Part shown: positions 12,640 to 24,094 of the stretch, piece after piece
How positions within the stretch are numbered: the stretch's first letter is position 1
How the letters are laid out: every line of letters begins with the position of its first letter
Assembly (NCBI GenBank): GCA_951804985.1
Contig: OX638134.1
Coordinates: 5,952,001 to 6,016,000, forward strand
From: Dryomyza anilis
Taxonomy: Eukaryota; Arthropoda; Insecta; Diptera; Dryomyzidae
Length of the DNA: 64,000 nt
Reading direction: 5' to 3'
The notes under the pieces: generated by a model
Seen by the model: the letters and a program-made list of their open reading frames with translations, nothing else
Database searches by the model: none
What the model was told of the DNA's origin: nothing
Program-made: the position numbers and the translations under genes

Positions 12640-13990
12640 TTGAAGATGCTGTTAAGTTAACAGATATTGATGCTGACTTTTTAACGACGCTGTTAAGTTA
12701 ACAGAAAGCTATCTACAACATGAAAATTAGAAAATGCAGGATTTTTTCATGAAAATTATATTTTTATAGTGGAAAACAATCAATCCTAATAAAATAGTTG
12801 TCATTTAAGACAAACTACTATAAGGCTATGTAAATGTTATGTTAATCGATACACACCTAACCGCTGTGACTTTGTTTTATTAAAAAATCGTTAATTTCCA
12901 GCTTTACCTAATGTCGCTGTTAAGTTAACAGAGCTCTGTAAACTGTTAGGCATTCAGCAATATTTTGTGGCAAATCTATTAAGCATTAAACAGTATTATA
13001 TAGTGACTCTATTAAGTATTTAGCAGTATTATGTAGTGACTCTGTTAAGCATTTAACGGTTAACTCTGTAAAGCATTTAAATGTAATATGTAGTGACTAT
13101 GTTAAATATTTAAAAGAATTATGTTGTCACTCTGTTAAAAATTTAAAAGTACTATGTAGTTACTCTGTTATGAATTAAACAGTATTATGCAGTAACAATG
13201 GTAGCTATTGAACAGTATTATGTGGTCACTCTGTTAAAGAGTTAACAGTATTATGTAAAGACACTGTTAAACATTTAAATGTAATATGTAGTAACTATGT
13301 TAAGTATTTAAAAGAATTATGTTGTCACTCTGTTTTAAATTTAAAAGTACTATGTAGTTACTCTGTTAAGAATTTAACAGTATTATGCAGTAACACTGGC
13401 AGCCATTGAACAGTATTATGTAGTCACTCTGTTAAAGAGTTAACAGTATTATATATTTACTCTGAATTTAACAGTATTATATAGTGAAACTGTTAACCAT
13501 TCAAGAGTATTATGTGGTCACTGTGCTAAGGATTAAACAGTATTATGTAATGACTCTGTTAAGCATTTAAAGAATAATGTCACTCTGTTTAGAATTTAAC
13601 TGCATTATGTAATGATTCTGCTAACCATTTAAGAGTATTATGTAGTGACCCTGTTAAGCATTTAACAATACAATGTAGAGATTCTGTTAAAAGTTTAACA
13701 GTATTAAGTAGCAACTCTGTTATGCAGTTTTGTTTTATTCAAAAATATTATTGTATGGAAGAAAACGATTACAGTCAGTGTAGAAAAATGTAAAGTTAAC
13801 AGTGCTCTACATACTTAACAGTGATCCTTACATAAAAACTCAATAGCTATATAACTGTTACCATATAAAGCAAGAAATAGCTTCAAAAATATAATTTTAA
13901 TTAAGAAATAAAATGAAAGAGTAACAAAAACTGTTAACAGTGTCATGTTAACTTAACATAAAAACCTAACAGCATTACTTAACAGCGCTA
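12640..13990. repeat. 33-bp tandem array whose unit contains a hairpin (CTGTTAA...TTAACAG)
   Basis: Units carry TATGTAGTGACTCTGTTAAG followed by CATTTAACAGTAT, so each intact unit has 7-bp inverted arms (CTGTTAA/TTAACAG) around a short loop. Before the regular array, a perfect 15-bp palindrome CTGTTAAGTTAACAG occurs at 12649-12663, 12690-12704 and 12917-12931. A higher-order repeat of 198 bp (six units) is visible from identical stretches at 13148 and 13346. The regular core is about 12950-13740, with looser copies to about 13990. The array starts about 75 bases after the poly(A) signal. Confidence 0.9.
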
Positions 13991-14880
13991 TTAAGCAAAT
14001 ATTTTTAATAAATTTATAAAATTATACTCAATTGTAAATCAAATATTTTAACAATTTAGCCATTTTTATATGCTATGTTTTTAAATGTCTTTTAAAGACC
14101 AACACCCGATTTTTAGCTTTTCTTTAAATATTAATGTTAGTTTTTTCACTCGAATTTTCTAGTTATTTAAATTAGTTATAAAAAATTTAAAAATTGTAAA
14201 TACTTTTTTATATATGCTATGCGATAAATGTTGAGGTCAGTCAATATACAGATACAACTAATAGATACATTGTACTTATTGTAATTTAAAGCTAAAATTA
14301 ATATAAAATAATGAAAATATTAAATTAAACAAATTAAATTTATTAAATAAAATAATGCATTAGAAAACAAAATTATATGAAATAAATATGAAAAAAAAAA
14401 TATAAAAACATTCCATAAAATAACAAAAAAAAAATACGCGATAACAACGCAACTCTGTTAAACATGCTGTATAAAATTCGAAACTGTAAATGTATATTTT
14501 TAAAATGTTAACATTTATTTATTTAAGCTTTTAGCATTTATGAAAATATAAAATAAATATAAATATACTTAAATACTACTATTTAAATGCAGCACAACTA
14601 TAAAACTGATATAAATTATAAATATTAATACAAATCTAATATAAATGTAATAAACACACACAATTTTAAGTTAATAAATAATGAAAACATTTAGCATGTA
14701 AACACTATAGAATATTTGCCTAAATTATTTAACATTAAAAAGCGATGTTTTTTGAAACAGTTAATAAATAATAAAAAAATACCTTAAAAATATATGTGGT
14801 GTACTTTTATTTTGAGTATGGAAAATTTAGGAATTGAAAAAGAACAGAATTACATAGCAGGAAGTGATATCGGTGATGAC
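13991..14880. other. Very AT-rich spacer, no gene seen
   Basis: Low-complexity AAATAAATATAA-type sequence with no open frame of note, no recognisable mobile element and no RNA gene. Confidence 0.6.
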
Positions 14881-14884
14881 AGGG

Positions 14885-17065
14885 CGAAAACAGACGAGTA
14901 AAAGATAAGTAAAAGACATTAAAATAATAGTAAAAAGAAGTAAAAGACAAATGAAATAAAGTAAAAGACAAGTAAAAGACGTGTTAAAGATAAGTAAAAG
15001 AGAAGTAAGAGGAAAGTAAAAATAACAAGTAGAAAACAAGTCAAATACAAGAAAAATAAAATGTATAAATAAAAAATAAAATACAAGTAAAAGGCAAGTA
15101 AAAGATAAATAAAAGACAATTAAAAGACTAGTAGAGGCCAAGTCACAATCAAATATATGACAAAACAAGTAAAAGACATGTAAAACGTAAGTAAATGACA
15201 AGTTAGCAAGAAATTAAAGGCAATGAAAAAAAGACAAAGTAGTAAAAGGCAAGCAAAAGAGAAGTTAATGCCAAGCAAAACACAAATAAATGACAAATAG
15301 AACATATGTCAAATACAAGTAAAAACTCAATTACAGAGCAAGTAAAACATAAGTAAAATAAAATTATATGACTTTTAAAAGAAAAATAAAAGACAAATAA
15401 AAAAGGCAAGTAAAAGATAAGTAAAAGACAAGCAAAAGACGTGTTCAAAGACAAGTAGAAATGCAAAAAAATGTCAAATACAAGACAAGTAAAAGACAAG
15501 TAAAAAAACTAATAGAAGACAAGTGACTAGGAAAGGAGAATTAATATGCAAGTAAAATAATATTAAAAGACAACTAAAACACTAGTAAAAAACAATTAAA
15601 TTATAAATTAAAGACTAGTAAAAGACAAGTAAAATACCATTAAAAGATTTATAAATGACAAGTAAAAATCAAGTAAAAGATAAGTAAAAGACAAGTAAAA
15701 AGACAAGAAAAAGACAAGTAAAAGATTGGTAAAAGATAAGTAAAAGACAACTAAAAGACAAGTAGAAGACAAGTAAATGATAAACATAAGACTAATAAAA
15801 GAGAAATAAAAGAAAAAAACCACGAGAAAGACAAGTAAAAGACAAATAAACGATAAGTAAAAGACTAATAAAAGGTATGTAAAAGTACTAAAAGACACGT
15901 AAATGACAAATTAAAGAAAAGTAAAACCCAAGTAAAATGCCGTTAATAGACCTATAAAGGACAAGTAACAATCAAGTAAAAGATAAGTAAAAGACAAATA
16001 AAAGACAAGTAAAAGACCACTAAAAACTAATAAAATACTTTTAAAAACCAAGAAAAAGACAAGTAAAAGATAAGTAAAAGACAAGTAGAAGACAAGTAAA
16101 GGACCAGTAAAATATAAGAAAATAAGTAAAATATAAGAACAAAATAATCAAAAGACAAGTTGAAAAAGTAAAAGACAAGTAAAAAAAGTAAAAGACAAGT
16201 AAAAGACAAGTAAAATACAAGTACAAGACTAGTAAAAGACAAATAAACGATAAATAAAAGACTAATAAAAGGTATGTAAAAGTACTAAAAGACAAGTAAA
16301 TGACAAATTAAAGAGAAGTAAAACCCAAGTAATATACCGTTAATAGACCTATAAATGACAAGTAACAATCAAGTAAAAGATAAGTAGAAGACAAATAAAA
16401 GACAAGTAAAAGACCATTAAAAACTAATAAAAGACTTTTAAAAACAAGTAAAAGATAAGTAAAAGACAAGTAGAAGACAAGTAAAGGACCAGTAAAATAT
16501 AAGAAAATAAGTAAAATATAAGAACAAAATAATCAAAAGACAAGTAAAAGACTAGTAAAAGACAAGTAAAAGAAGTAAAAAACAAGTAAAAGACAAGTAA
16601 AATACAAGTACAAGACTAGTAAAAGACAATTAAACACAATTAAAAGACAAATTAAATACAAGTAAAAGATATGTGCCGCGGTAGCTCAGTGGTTAGTGCG
16701 TTGGACTGCGAGCCGAAAGGTCCCCGATTCAAGCCTGGACATCTTTTCATAGAAACATTTTTCTATACCGCGCTACCTCTCGGCAGTAAATGGCAAACCT
16801 ACGAGAGTAAAACATTGCCTCGCCCGCCGTTCGGATTCGGCAATAAATTGTATGTCCCACCACTTTAAGTACAAATATATCTTATAGTACTGTAGTGCCA
16901 AACTATTATTATTATAAGAAATGTAAGGACAATTAATAGAAAAATAAAAGACACGCAGAAGACATCCGCAAATAAAGTAAAAGACAAGTAAGAGATATGT
17001 AAAAGACAATTAAAAGCAACTAAAAACCAAATAAGAGATACGTTAAAGACAAAGAAGTAAATGAC
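14885..17065 (-). repeat. 11-bp minisatellite array, inverted partner downstream of HGTX
   Basis: About 2.2 kb of TAAAAGACAAG units, the exact reverse complement of the 10.2-11.4 kb array. It contains a recent segmental tandem duplication: the segment around AAAGGTATGTAAAAGTACT starts at 15871 and again at 16268, a 397-bp period with high identity over several hundred bases. A SINE (16675-16908) is inserted near its downstream end, and the array resumes after it. Minus-strand ORFs of up to 124 codons here are products of the 11-bp period. Confidence 0.92.
16675..16908 (+). mobile_element. tRNA-derived SINE, copy 1
   Basis: The head is tRNA-like: A box TAGCTCAGTGGT at 16682-16693 and B box GATTCAAGCCT at 16726-16736, suitable for RNA polymerase III. 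The body has a conserved CATCTTTTCATAGAAACA segment and CCGCCGTTCGGATTCGGCAA. It ends GCCAAACTATTATTATTA. Compared with the 32.8-kb copy it lacks a short stretch after the tRNA head and further body segments. It sits within the 11-bp array, so it inserted after the array had formed. A target-site duplication is not clear. Confidence 0.88.
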
Positions 17066-17069
17066 AAGA

Positions 17070-18370
17070 AGTTAATGTTTTAATCAGAAGTTATCCCTAA
17101 TCGGTTAAATTTTCACTAGGGATGCGAACCATCGAGGAATGATTACTTTCCAGTACTAAATATTGCCATTTCCATTTTAGTTAAATTGAAATAATATATA
17201 AAATAATTTTATTAAACTATAAAAATACAAATTTCCTTTAAAAAAAACTCTCAAGCAAAATGGTATTTATCACAATTTTGTCAGTTTATTATATTTAAAG
17301 TCAACTTCTTGATTTGAAAAACTTCTAAAATTAATCACATCAACAGCTAATTCCTTGTCACATCGTCCAAAGTATTTACAACACAAGTGTTACATGTAAC
17401 ATTCTACAGTAATTTGGTAGCACTCTCTCTGTCTCTCTGAAATTCCAGACAGGAAGTTCTATAGAATTCGAAAATAGGCTTAGTCGAGAACACTACAAAA
17501 ATCATTCACAACTTCTTCATACAGCTGCTAACAATGACAATTTTCTGTGAATGCAGATTGATGGACTGTCAGTCAGTCCGAGAGTCAGTCACAGTTGCAG
17601 TCACACAAAAAAAAAACAAACTCAGTTAAATCCGTTTACAATTTCAACAATCAGAATTCATTAAATCCAACCTGTTAGCCAGTTCTGCACCAGACTATAG
17701 ATTATAAATAATAACCAGCGAAATACTTTCAAGTTAACTTTTGTGTTAAAAAATCTTTATGGCGTGGTAACTATGTTGGGTACCTGTACCAGACCTCTAT
17801 TGTAGTGATTACTCGACGTACATCAATCATTTCATTGATGAGTATTTTAAATAAATGCGCGGGTGTCCAAACAATAGACACATCATATCGCATACAATGC
17901 CACTGTATTTGTGCATCAAAGGGCATCATCAAACCTTTGTAAGTCGGTGGAAAGCCATTAGCGGCAGTAGCTGGAAAGCACCATTAGCAGTAGTATGGTA
18001 ATTAGGCTGGTAATGTATCGAACATGTACCAGATATGCATTTACTTAGAAGAGACGAATATAAATATTGAAGTCGAATTTTTTAATAGAAACACGAATTT
18101 TAGGTATAAAATATTATAATCTAAAAATGTAAAAACGTCCTATTTTAAAAACTGGGAAACAACGGTATGTTATTGGTATTTATAATATACATTTTTAAAA
18201 GTGAGTGAATAAAATGAAAAATAAATAATTTGAAAATAAATGTGATATTTAACAGATTAGTAAATTGAAAGTGATGTATTTTTCTATTTTTTAATGTACC
18301 TTTTCTTCCTAATGTTCATTGCCCATTGACTTATTAGATTTTTAAATGCGATATTTTGTTCCGCATAATT
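17070..18370. other. Unique downstream sequence, no gene seen
   Basis: Moderately complex sequence to about 18050 with a CTCTCTCTGTCTCTCT run at about 17424, then AT-rich. There is no reading frame with recognisable domains. It could hold regulatory DNA for HGTX but nothing specific is visible. Confidence 0.45.
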
Positions 18371-18374
18371 TTGA

Positions 18375-18745
18375 TTTGTTTTTCTAAATACACGCTCTGG
18401 CTATTTGCTGCGACCATTTGGCTACGACTTATTGGCATAATGTATGACTTTTTAATCATAAATTATAAATAATAAATCATAAAATGTATTCCAGAACCTC
18501 ATGACTTATGAATATATTATACATAAAACATGAGTACATGAGTTTTTCTAACGCTCTGGCGGCTACTTTGATACAGCCATTTGGCTATGGATATTTGGCT
18601 TCTTCGACTAATTGGCATAATGTATGAATTTTTAATTATAAATCATGAATAACAAATCATAAAATGTATTCCAAAACCTATACAAATTACTAATTACTCA
18701 TGACTTATGAATTTATTATACATAAAATATGAGTAAACATGCGCA
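18375..18745. repeat. Two-copy direct repeat of ~165-180 bp
   Basis: Two adjacent diverged copies share CGCTCTGGC, CCATTTGGCTA, ATTGGCATAATGTATGA, AATCATAAAATGTATTCCA and CATGACTTATGAAT in the same order. This could be a local duplication or part of an unrecognised transposon. No terminal repeats could be set. Confidence 0.7.
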
Positions 18746-18899
18746 TAATTTTATTCAATTAATCATAATAACTGATTTTTACTATAATCATATATTATGA
18801 ATAAAAAACAAATCATTATGGTTACTTATTCTTGGCTGGATATCATTATTAATTTTTGCTGATTTATGAAAACATTTCTCTCCGTGTACGATATTTAAA

Positions 18900-19320
18900 C
18901 ATTTATTGCATCGATATCGAAATATTTTTCGAAGCAGTTTCGTACTTTGTTTATTTTATATCGATTCGATTTCGTAAAATGTCTCGTACCTAGAAAACTA
19001 CAACAGAACACTTCAATTGCTATCCAGTATGCCATTCGATGGAGAAATCACACGATATCGGCCGTTCTCGTAACGATATTAAGCGTCAAATTAGACGTAG
19101 GTGGTAGGTAGTTTTCGAAACGTTCTGTCAGAGTTTTCTCGTTACGAGAAAATTTTCGAAATCGAAACGATATCGAAGAAAAAAATGATCAGAGTTACGA
19201 GAATGAGTCCAATATCATTTTCGAAATCGAAACGATATCGAAGAAAAAAATGATCAGAGTTACGAGAAAGAGTCCAATATCAATACCATTCGATATTGAA
19301 ACAAATGGCATTCTAACATG
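18900..19320 (-). mobile_element. CGATATCG-rich dispersed element, copy 1
   Basis: This matches the reverse complement of 52880-53455 over more than 150 bp, including CACACGATATCGG, a CAAATTRGACSTAG part, GTAGGTAG, CGTTCTGTCRGAGTTTTCTC and TTTTCGAAATCG. An ATGCCATTCGAT motif near 19030 is mirrored by an AAACAAATGGCAT near 19308, which suggests short inverted ends. A roughly 58-bp segment (TTTTCGAAATCGAAACGATA onwards) is duplicated in tandem at about 19151 and 19219. The class is unknown. Confidence 0.55.
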
Positions 19321-19554
19321 TAAATAAATATATTTAGTAATATACTTAGTATACTACGATTATTTTTGGAATATTTATAGATATTCCAAAAATAATCCTG
19401 TTAAGGTTTAAAGATAAAATTTGACCAATATTGGTAAATGGTTCGTAAATGTTTATTCATGTAAAGCTTTCATAAGTGATAGACAGAGCCAATAACATTT
19501 TCCATATAGAAGGATATTTATAAAGGGTATTCATGTCAACCGTGTAAAACTCTT

Positions 19555-20415
19555 CACAGAAAAAAATGATCAATATGATGAATTTATTCATATATATAAT
19601 GACTTTTTTCACCAACTACCAAATTCGTCATATTGATACCACCGTTTATTAAATAATATATTGATGAATACATTAATTATAATATGAAATTATTCGTAAT
19701 TTAGAGCATCATAGTGAAGAACAATATAATGAATTTGAATCGTCATATTGATGAATTTGTTCATAATATTTATGAATATAATATTTTTTTTATGAATTTT
19801 TCAAAAAAAAAAAATTTAGAAAATAATTCGAAAAAAAAAGTGTTGTTGTAAAAATTTTATTTAAAAAATAACAGAAAAAAAATCGAAAAGGTTGTTTTTA
19901 CAATTTTTTTTTTGAATAACAAAAATTTTGTTCGAAAACAAAAAAAATCGAAAACAAATTTTATTCAAACAAATTTTTTATAAATATATCTTTTTATTAA
20001 TAAAAAGTTGTAATTATAAATAAATATATTACAAAACATTTACTATTTATGCATGTCCAGCAAGCATTATATAAGAAATAACATACAAGAACTACTTGAG
20101 AACAGAGAAGTATAGCAAAAAAATAACGAAAAATAAATATTTTAATTGACATTTGGTTTAATGAACAGCATTCTTCAATATGAAGTAAAATATGTTGTAT
20201 TTTATGTTCTTGTTAATTAATATCATGAAACGTATTCTTCACATACAGTTTATCATATTGAAGAACACTTTTCGACAGTTACCAAACGTTCATCATATTT
20301 ATAATCGCATTCATAACATTGATGTCGTTAGTCATTAATATTATGAATGGTTCTTCAATACAATGAGCATGGTTTGAAGAACGGAATTCATCAATATGAT
20401 GTACATTTTTCTGTG
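19555..20415. mobile_element. MITE-like element with CACAGAAAAA...TGATGAATT inverted ends, copy 1
   Basis: The left end CACAGAAAAAAATGATCAATATGATGAA is mirrored at the right end (ATTCATCAATATGATGTACATTTTTCTGTG). Subterminal repeats of TCATATTGATGAA and ATGAATGGTTCTTCAATA are scattered through the ends. The core includes a poly-A/T zone and GCATGTCCAGCAAGCATTAT, also found in the 43-44 kb copy. It has no coding capacity and is non-autonomous. No reliable target-site duplication could be read. Confidence 0.7.
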
Positions 20416-20489
20416 TTAAATTGTGTAATATTTGTAAATAATAAACATTTACGAAAAATTTTGTATGAGAAAATTTTATAAACAACCTA

Positions 20490-20990
20490 TACATTTTTTG
20501 GCTGGTAATGGTGAGTAAATTTGGTAAAGATTGCTAAGGATTGTAAAGATTGGTAAATATTGGTTAGTATTGACTGTCAAAAGTTGGATAATATGTAAAA
20601 AAAAATTGGTAAACGTTGGTAAAGATTGGTAAATGTTGGTAGAGACTGGCAATGATTGATAAAAGTTAGAAAATGTTGTTAAAAAATGGTAAAGATTAGT
20701 AACGTTTGTCAAAAGTTGAACAGTATTGTTAAACATCAGAAAATGTAGAAAAAAGTTGGTAAAAGTTGGAAAATATTGGTAAAGATTGGTAAAAGATTAC
20801 AAAATATTGCTAAATGTTTGTGGAGATTGAAAAGGAATGGTAAAAGATTGTCGATGGTTGGAAAATATTGGTAAAGTTGAATAAAGATTGGTAAATGTAG
20901 GTGAAGGTTGGTAAGGTTGGCAATAGATGACAAAAAGATAAACAAAGCTTGGTAACGATTAGTAAAAGTTTTAAAATAATGTCAAATGAA
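20490..20990. repeat. ~10-11-bp minisatellite (ATTGGTAAAG)
   Basis: Repeated TTGGTAAAGA/TTGGTAAATA/GTTGGTAAAAG units over about 0.5 kb. Minus-strand frames of 69-86 codons (NLYQSLPTFTN-type) come from the period and are not genes. Confidence 0.85.
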
Positions 20991-21039
20991 TCATTCTGTT
21001 TGGTAAATTTCCGAAAATTATGAAATAAATTGATGGACA

Positions 21040-21257
21040 CACCCAGAAAAAAATACTATATAAATAATAGTTTTTTACTATTAAGAGTAGTCAATACGAT
21101 AAATTATTATTTAAATCGTAAAATACCATTAAATACTAGAAAATACCATGACATTGCCATTGAGTTTATATGAAAAGATTTTTTTTGTATACTATTAAAT
21201 CAATAATTGTCCTATTGACCAATTTTAATGGGATTTGAGGGAATTTTTTTCTGGGTG
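21040..21257 (+). mobile_element. CACCCAG MITE, copy A (218 bp)
   Basis: Ends CACCCAGAAAAAAA and TTTTTTTCTGGGTG are perfect inverted repeats. The interior (AATAGTTTTTTACTATTA, TAAATACTAGAAAATACCAT, TTTTAATGGGATTTGAGGGA) is shared with the copies at 30.1, 52.4, 62.3 and 62.6 kb. The TA dinucleotide that flanks other copies is altered here. Non-coding. Confidence 0.9.
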
Positions 21258-21259
21258 CA

Positions 21260-22305
21260 GCTATGGAAAATATGAGTCAGAGTTTTTTTATGATTCAGAG
21301 TTTTATGAATATGCACAAATTGAATGAAGGTTGATTTTTTGACTCCCAAGGATCAACAACTAATTTCATCATTTTTGTTCATGATTTTTGACTCTCAAGG
21401 ATCAACAACTAATCTCATAACACCACACTAATCCATAAAACGGAACCGCAAAGTGTCTATGTAAATCTCATAGTTGTGCAAATTGCAAGAAAGACGCACA
21501 GCGGAAATCGGAAATAAAAATTAAACAAGAATTTGTAACCCTATTGTTAAAAGAAAATTGATTTTCATTCATTGCAAAACGTACAAAACGTGCGTACGTA
21601 AAACAATTCATTGACTATTTTCGTCAAGAAAAGGAAGACAAAAATACCGATGCTCAAAATTGAAACATGAAAACAGGAACTAAATGGAATTTCCTGTACA
21701 CACACTGCGGATGAAACACAGCGTGAGTGATTCAGTGAAAGGGGCACTGAAACCGATTTGTTAGTGGATTTTTAATTTTCACAAACTAGTGTGAAATAGT
21801 AGACGCAAGAATGGAAGAACTGCATGATGATCATGAAACGATATCCAGGTGCGCAGACGTGCGCATCTCAAGGGAATTAAGGCAGCAGTACATTTTCGAG
21901 TCAACAAACAAATTGAGTAAAAGTCGAAAAGTCGGTTTATGTTGCTTTTGTTTGTGCATTCGAAACCAAATAAAAAGATCGATTTATAGATAGCAACAGA
22001 TTTTGTTGACTCGTTTGCATAATCCGATTTGCGATTATTCGCAAATGTAAAATTGTTGCTACATTTTGGGATTAACTAGCAGAGAAACACGTACCCTAAC
22101 CTACAACATACTATGCGAACGAACTACCTAAGGAAGGCTAACAATTAATTAGAAAAATTGCTTGTTTGTTCTGTGGGTTTTAATTATATGGTGTAAATTA
22201 TATGGAAATGTGCAAAATGTCCCTCTGATCGGCTTAGGATTTGGCAGATTGATTTGGGAAATTAGAGCGGTGTATTAATGGGTTTTATGTTCATGTTTCT
22301 TTGAT
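21260..22305. other. Unique sequence, no gene seen
   Basis: Contains a short direct repeat (GACTCYCAAGGATCAACAACTAAT at about 21340 and 21390). A 60-codon frame at 21811-21993 has no recognisable motif. Otherwise featureless. Confidence 0.45.
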
Positions 22306-22309
22306 AGAA

Positions 22310-24090
22310 ATAATTTGGGAACTATAGAACAAAAATCAAAATTTCACTAAAAATTTAAATTTTCTACTAAAAAATAAGTTTTTACTAAAATTAAATTTTT
22401 CATCAAAAAAAAAAATTCATAAAAATTAAATTTTTCACTAAAAATTCAATTTTTCACTAAAATTCAAATTTTCAGTAAAAATTCAAATTTTCATTAAAAA
22501 AATCAATTTTTGACTACAAATTCGATTTTTCACTAATAATTCAAATTATCACTAAAAATTCAATTTTCACTAAAAATTACAAATTTCATTAAAATTTAAA
22601 TTTTCACTAAGAATCAATTTTTCACCAAAATTCAAATTTTCACTAAAATTCAATTTTTCACTAAAAATTAAATTTTTCACTAAAAATTAAATTTTTCACT
22701 AAAAATTAAATTTTTCACTAAAAATTCAATTTTTCACTAAAAATTCAATTTTTCACTAAAAATTCAATTTTCCACTAAAAATTCAATTTTTCACTAAAAA
22801 TTCAATTTTTCACTAAAAATTCAATTTTTCACTAAAAATTCAATTTTTCACTAAAAATTCAATTTTTCACTAAAAATTCAATTTTTCACTAAAAATTCAA
22901 TTTTTCACTAAAAATTCAATTTTTCACTAAAAATTCAATTTTTCACTAAAAATAAAATTTTTCATTTTTAACTAAAAATTCAGTTTTTCACTAAAAACTC
23001 CGTTTTTCACTAAAAATTCAATTTTTCATTAAAAATTCAATTTTTTACTAAAAATTCAATTTTTCACTAAAAATTCGATTTTTCACTAAAAATTCAAATT
23101 ATCACTAAAAATTCAATTTTCACTAAAAATTCAATTTTTCACCAAAATTTAAAGTTTCACTATAAATTCAATTTTTCACTAAAAATTCATTTTTTCACTA
23201 GAAATTCAGTTTTTTTTACTAAAAATTTAAATTTTCACTAAAATTCAATTTTTTACTATAAATTCAATTTTTCACTAAAATTTCAATTTTTCACAAAAAT
23301 TTCAATTTTTCACAAAAATTCAATTTTTCACTAATAATTAAATTTTTCATTAAAATTTACATTTTTAACTAAATATTCAGTTTTTCACTAAAAACTCCAT
23401 TTTTCACTAAAAATTCAATTTTTTATTAAAAATTCAATTTTTCACTAAAAATTTAATTTCTCATTAAAAATTCAATTTTGCACTAAAAAATTTTCATTAA
23501 AAATTCAATTTTTCACTAAAAATTCAAATTATCACTAAAAATTCAATTTTCATTAAAAATTCAATTTTTCACTAAAAATTCATTTTTTCACTAGAAATTC
23601 AGTTTTTTTTACTAAAAATGTAATTTTTCACTAAAAATTCAAATTTTCACTAAAATTTAATTTTTTTACTATAAATTCAATTTTTCACTAAAATTTCAAT
23701 TTTTCACTAAAAATTCAATTATTCACTAAAAATTAAATTTTTCATTAAAATTTCCATTTTTAACTAAATATTCAATTTTTCATTAAAAATTCAATTTTTC
23801 ATTAAAAATTACATTTTTTACTGAAAAATTCAAATTATCACTAAATTTTAGGTGAAAATTTAACTTTTCACTTAATACTCAATTTTTCATAAAAAATTCA
23901 AATTTTCACTAAAAAAAAAACCAAATTTTCACTAAAATTTAAATTTTTCACGTAAAACTCAATTTTTGACTAAAAATTAAATTTTTACTAAAAATTCAAT
24001 TTTTCACTAAAAATTCAATTTTTCACTAAAAATTGAATTTTCACTAAAATTTAAATTTTTCACTAAAAATTTAATTTTGCATCAAAATTC
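22310..24090 (+). repeat. 19-bp palindromic satellite, block 1 (TTTTTCACTAAAAATTCAA)
   Basis: About 1.8 kb of 19-bp units: the near-palindrome AAAAATTCAATTTTT plus a CACT spacer. Units between about 22640 and 22960 are almost identical, while both edges are diverged with insertions and deletions. This is the pattern expected when unequal exchange or slippage homogenises the centre. Related blocks lie at 26.6, 48.3 and 53.5 kb (same orientation) and 35.9 kb (opposite). Confidence 0.95.
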
Positions 24091-24094
24091 AAAA

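Noticed and set aside
14827..16295. Minus-strand ORFs of up to 124 codons resembling multi-pass membrane proteins
   Set aside because: Same 11-bp minisatellite in inverted orientation; no independent evidence for a protein.
16682..16745. Possible functional tRNA gene
   Set aside because: A and B boxes are present but the same head recurs with a conserved non-tRNA body at three loci, so these are SINEs.
20279..21040. Minus-strand ORFs of 69-86 codons (NLYQSLP-type)
   Set aside because: Produced by the ATTGGTAAAG minisatellite and the flanking MITE-like element.
22310..24090. CRISPR-like regular spacing of short repeats
   Set aside because: The 19-bp units are directly adjacent with no unique spacers, in a eukaryotic genome; this is a satellite array.
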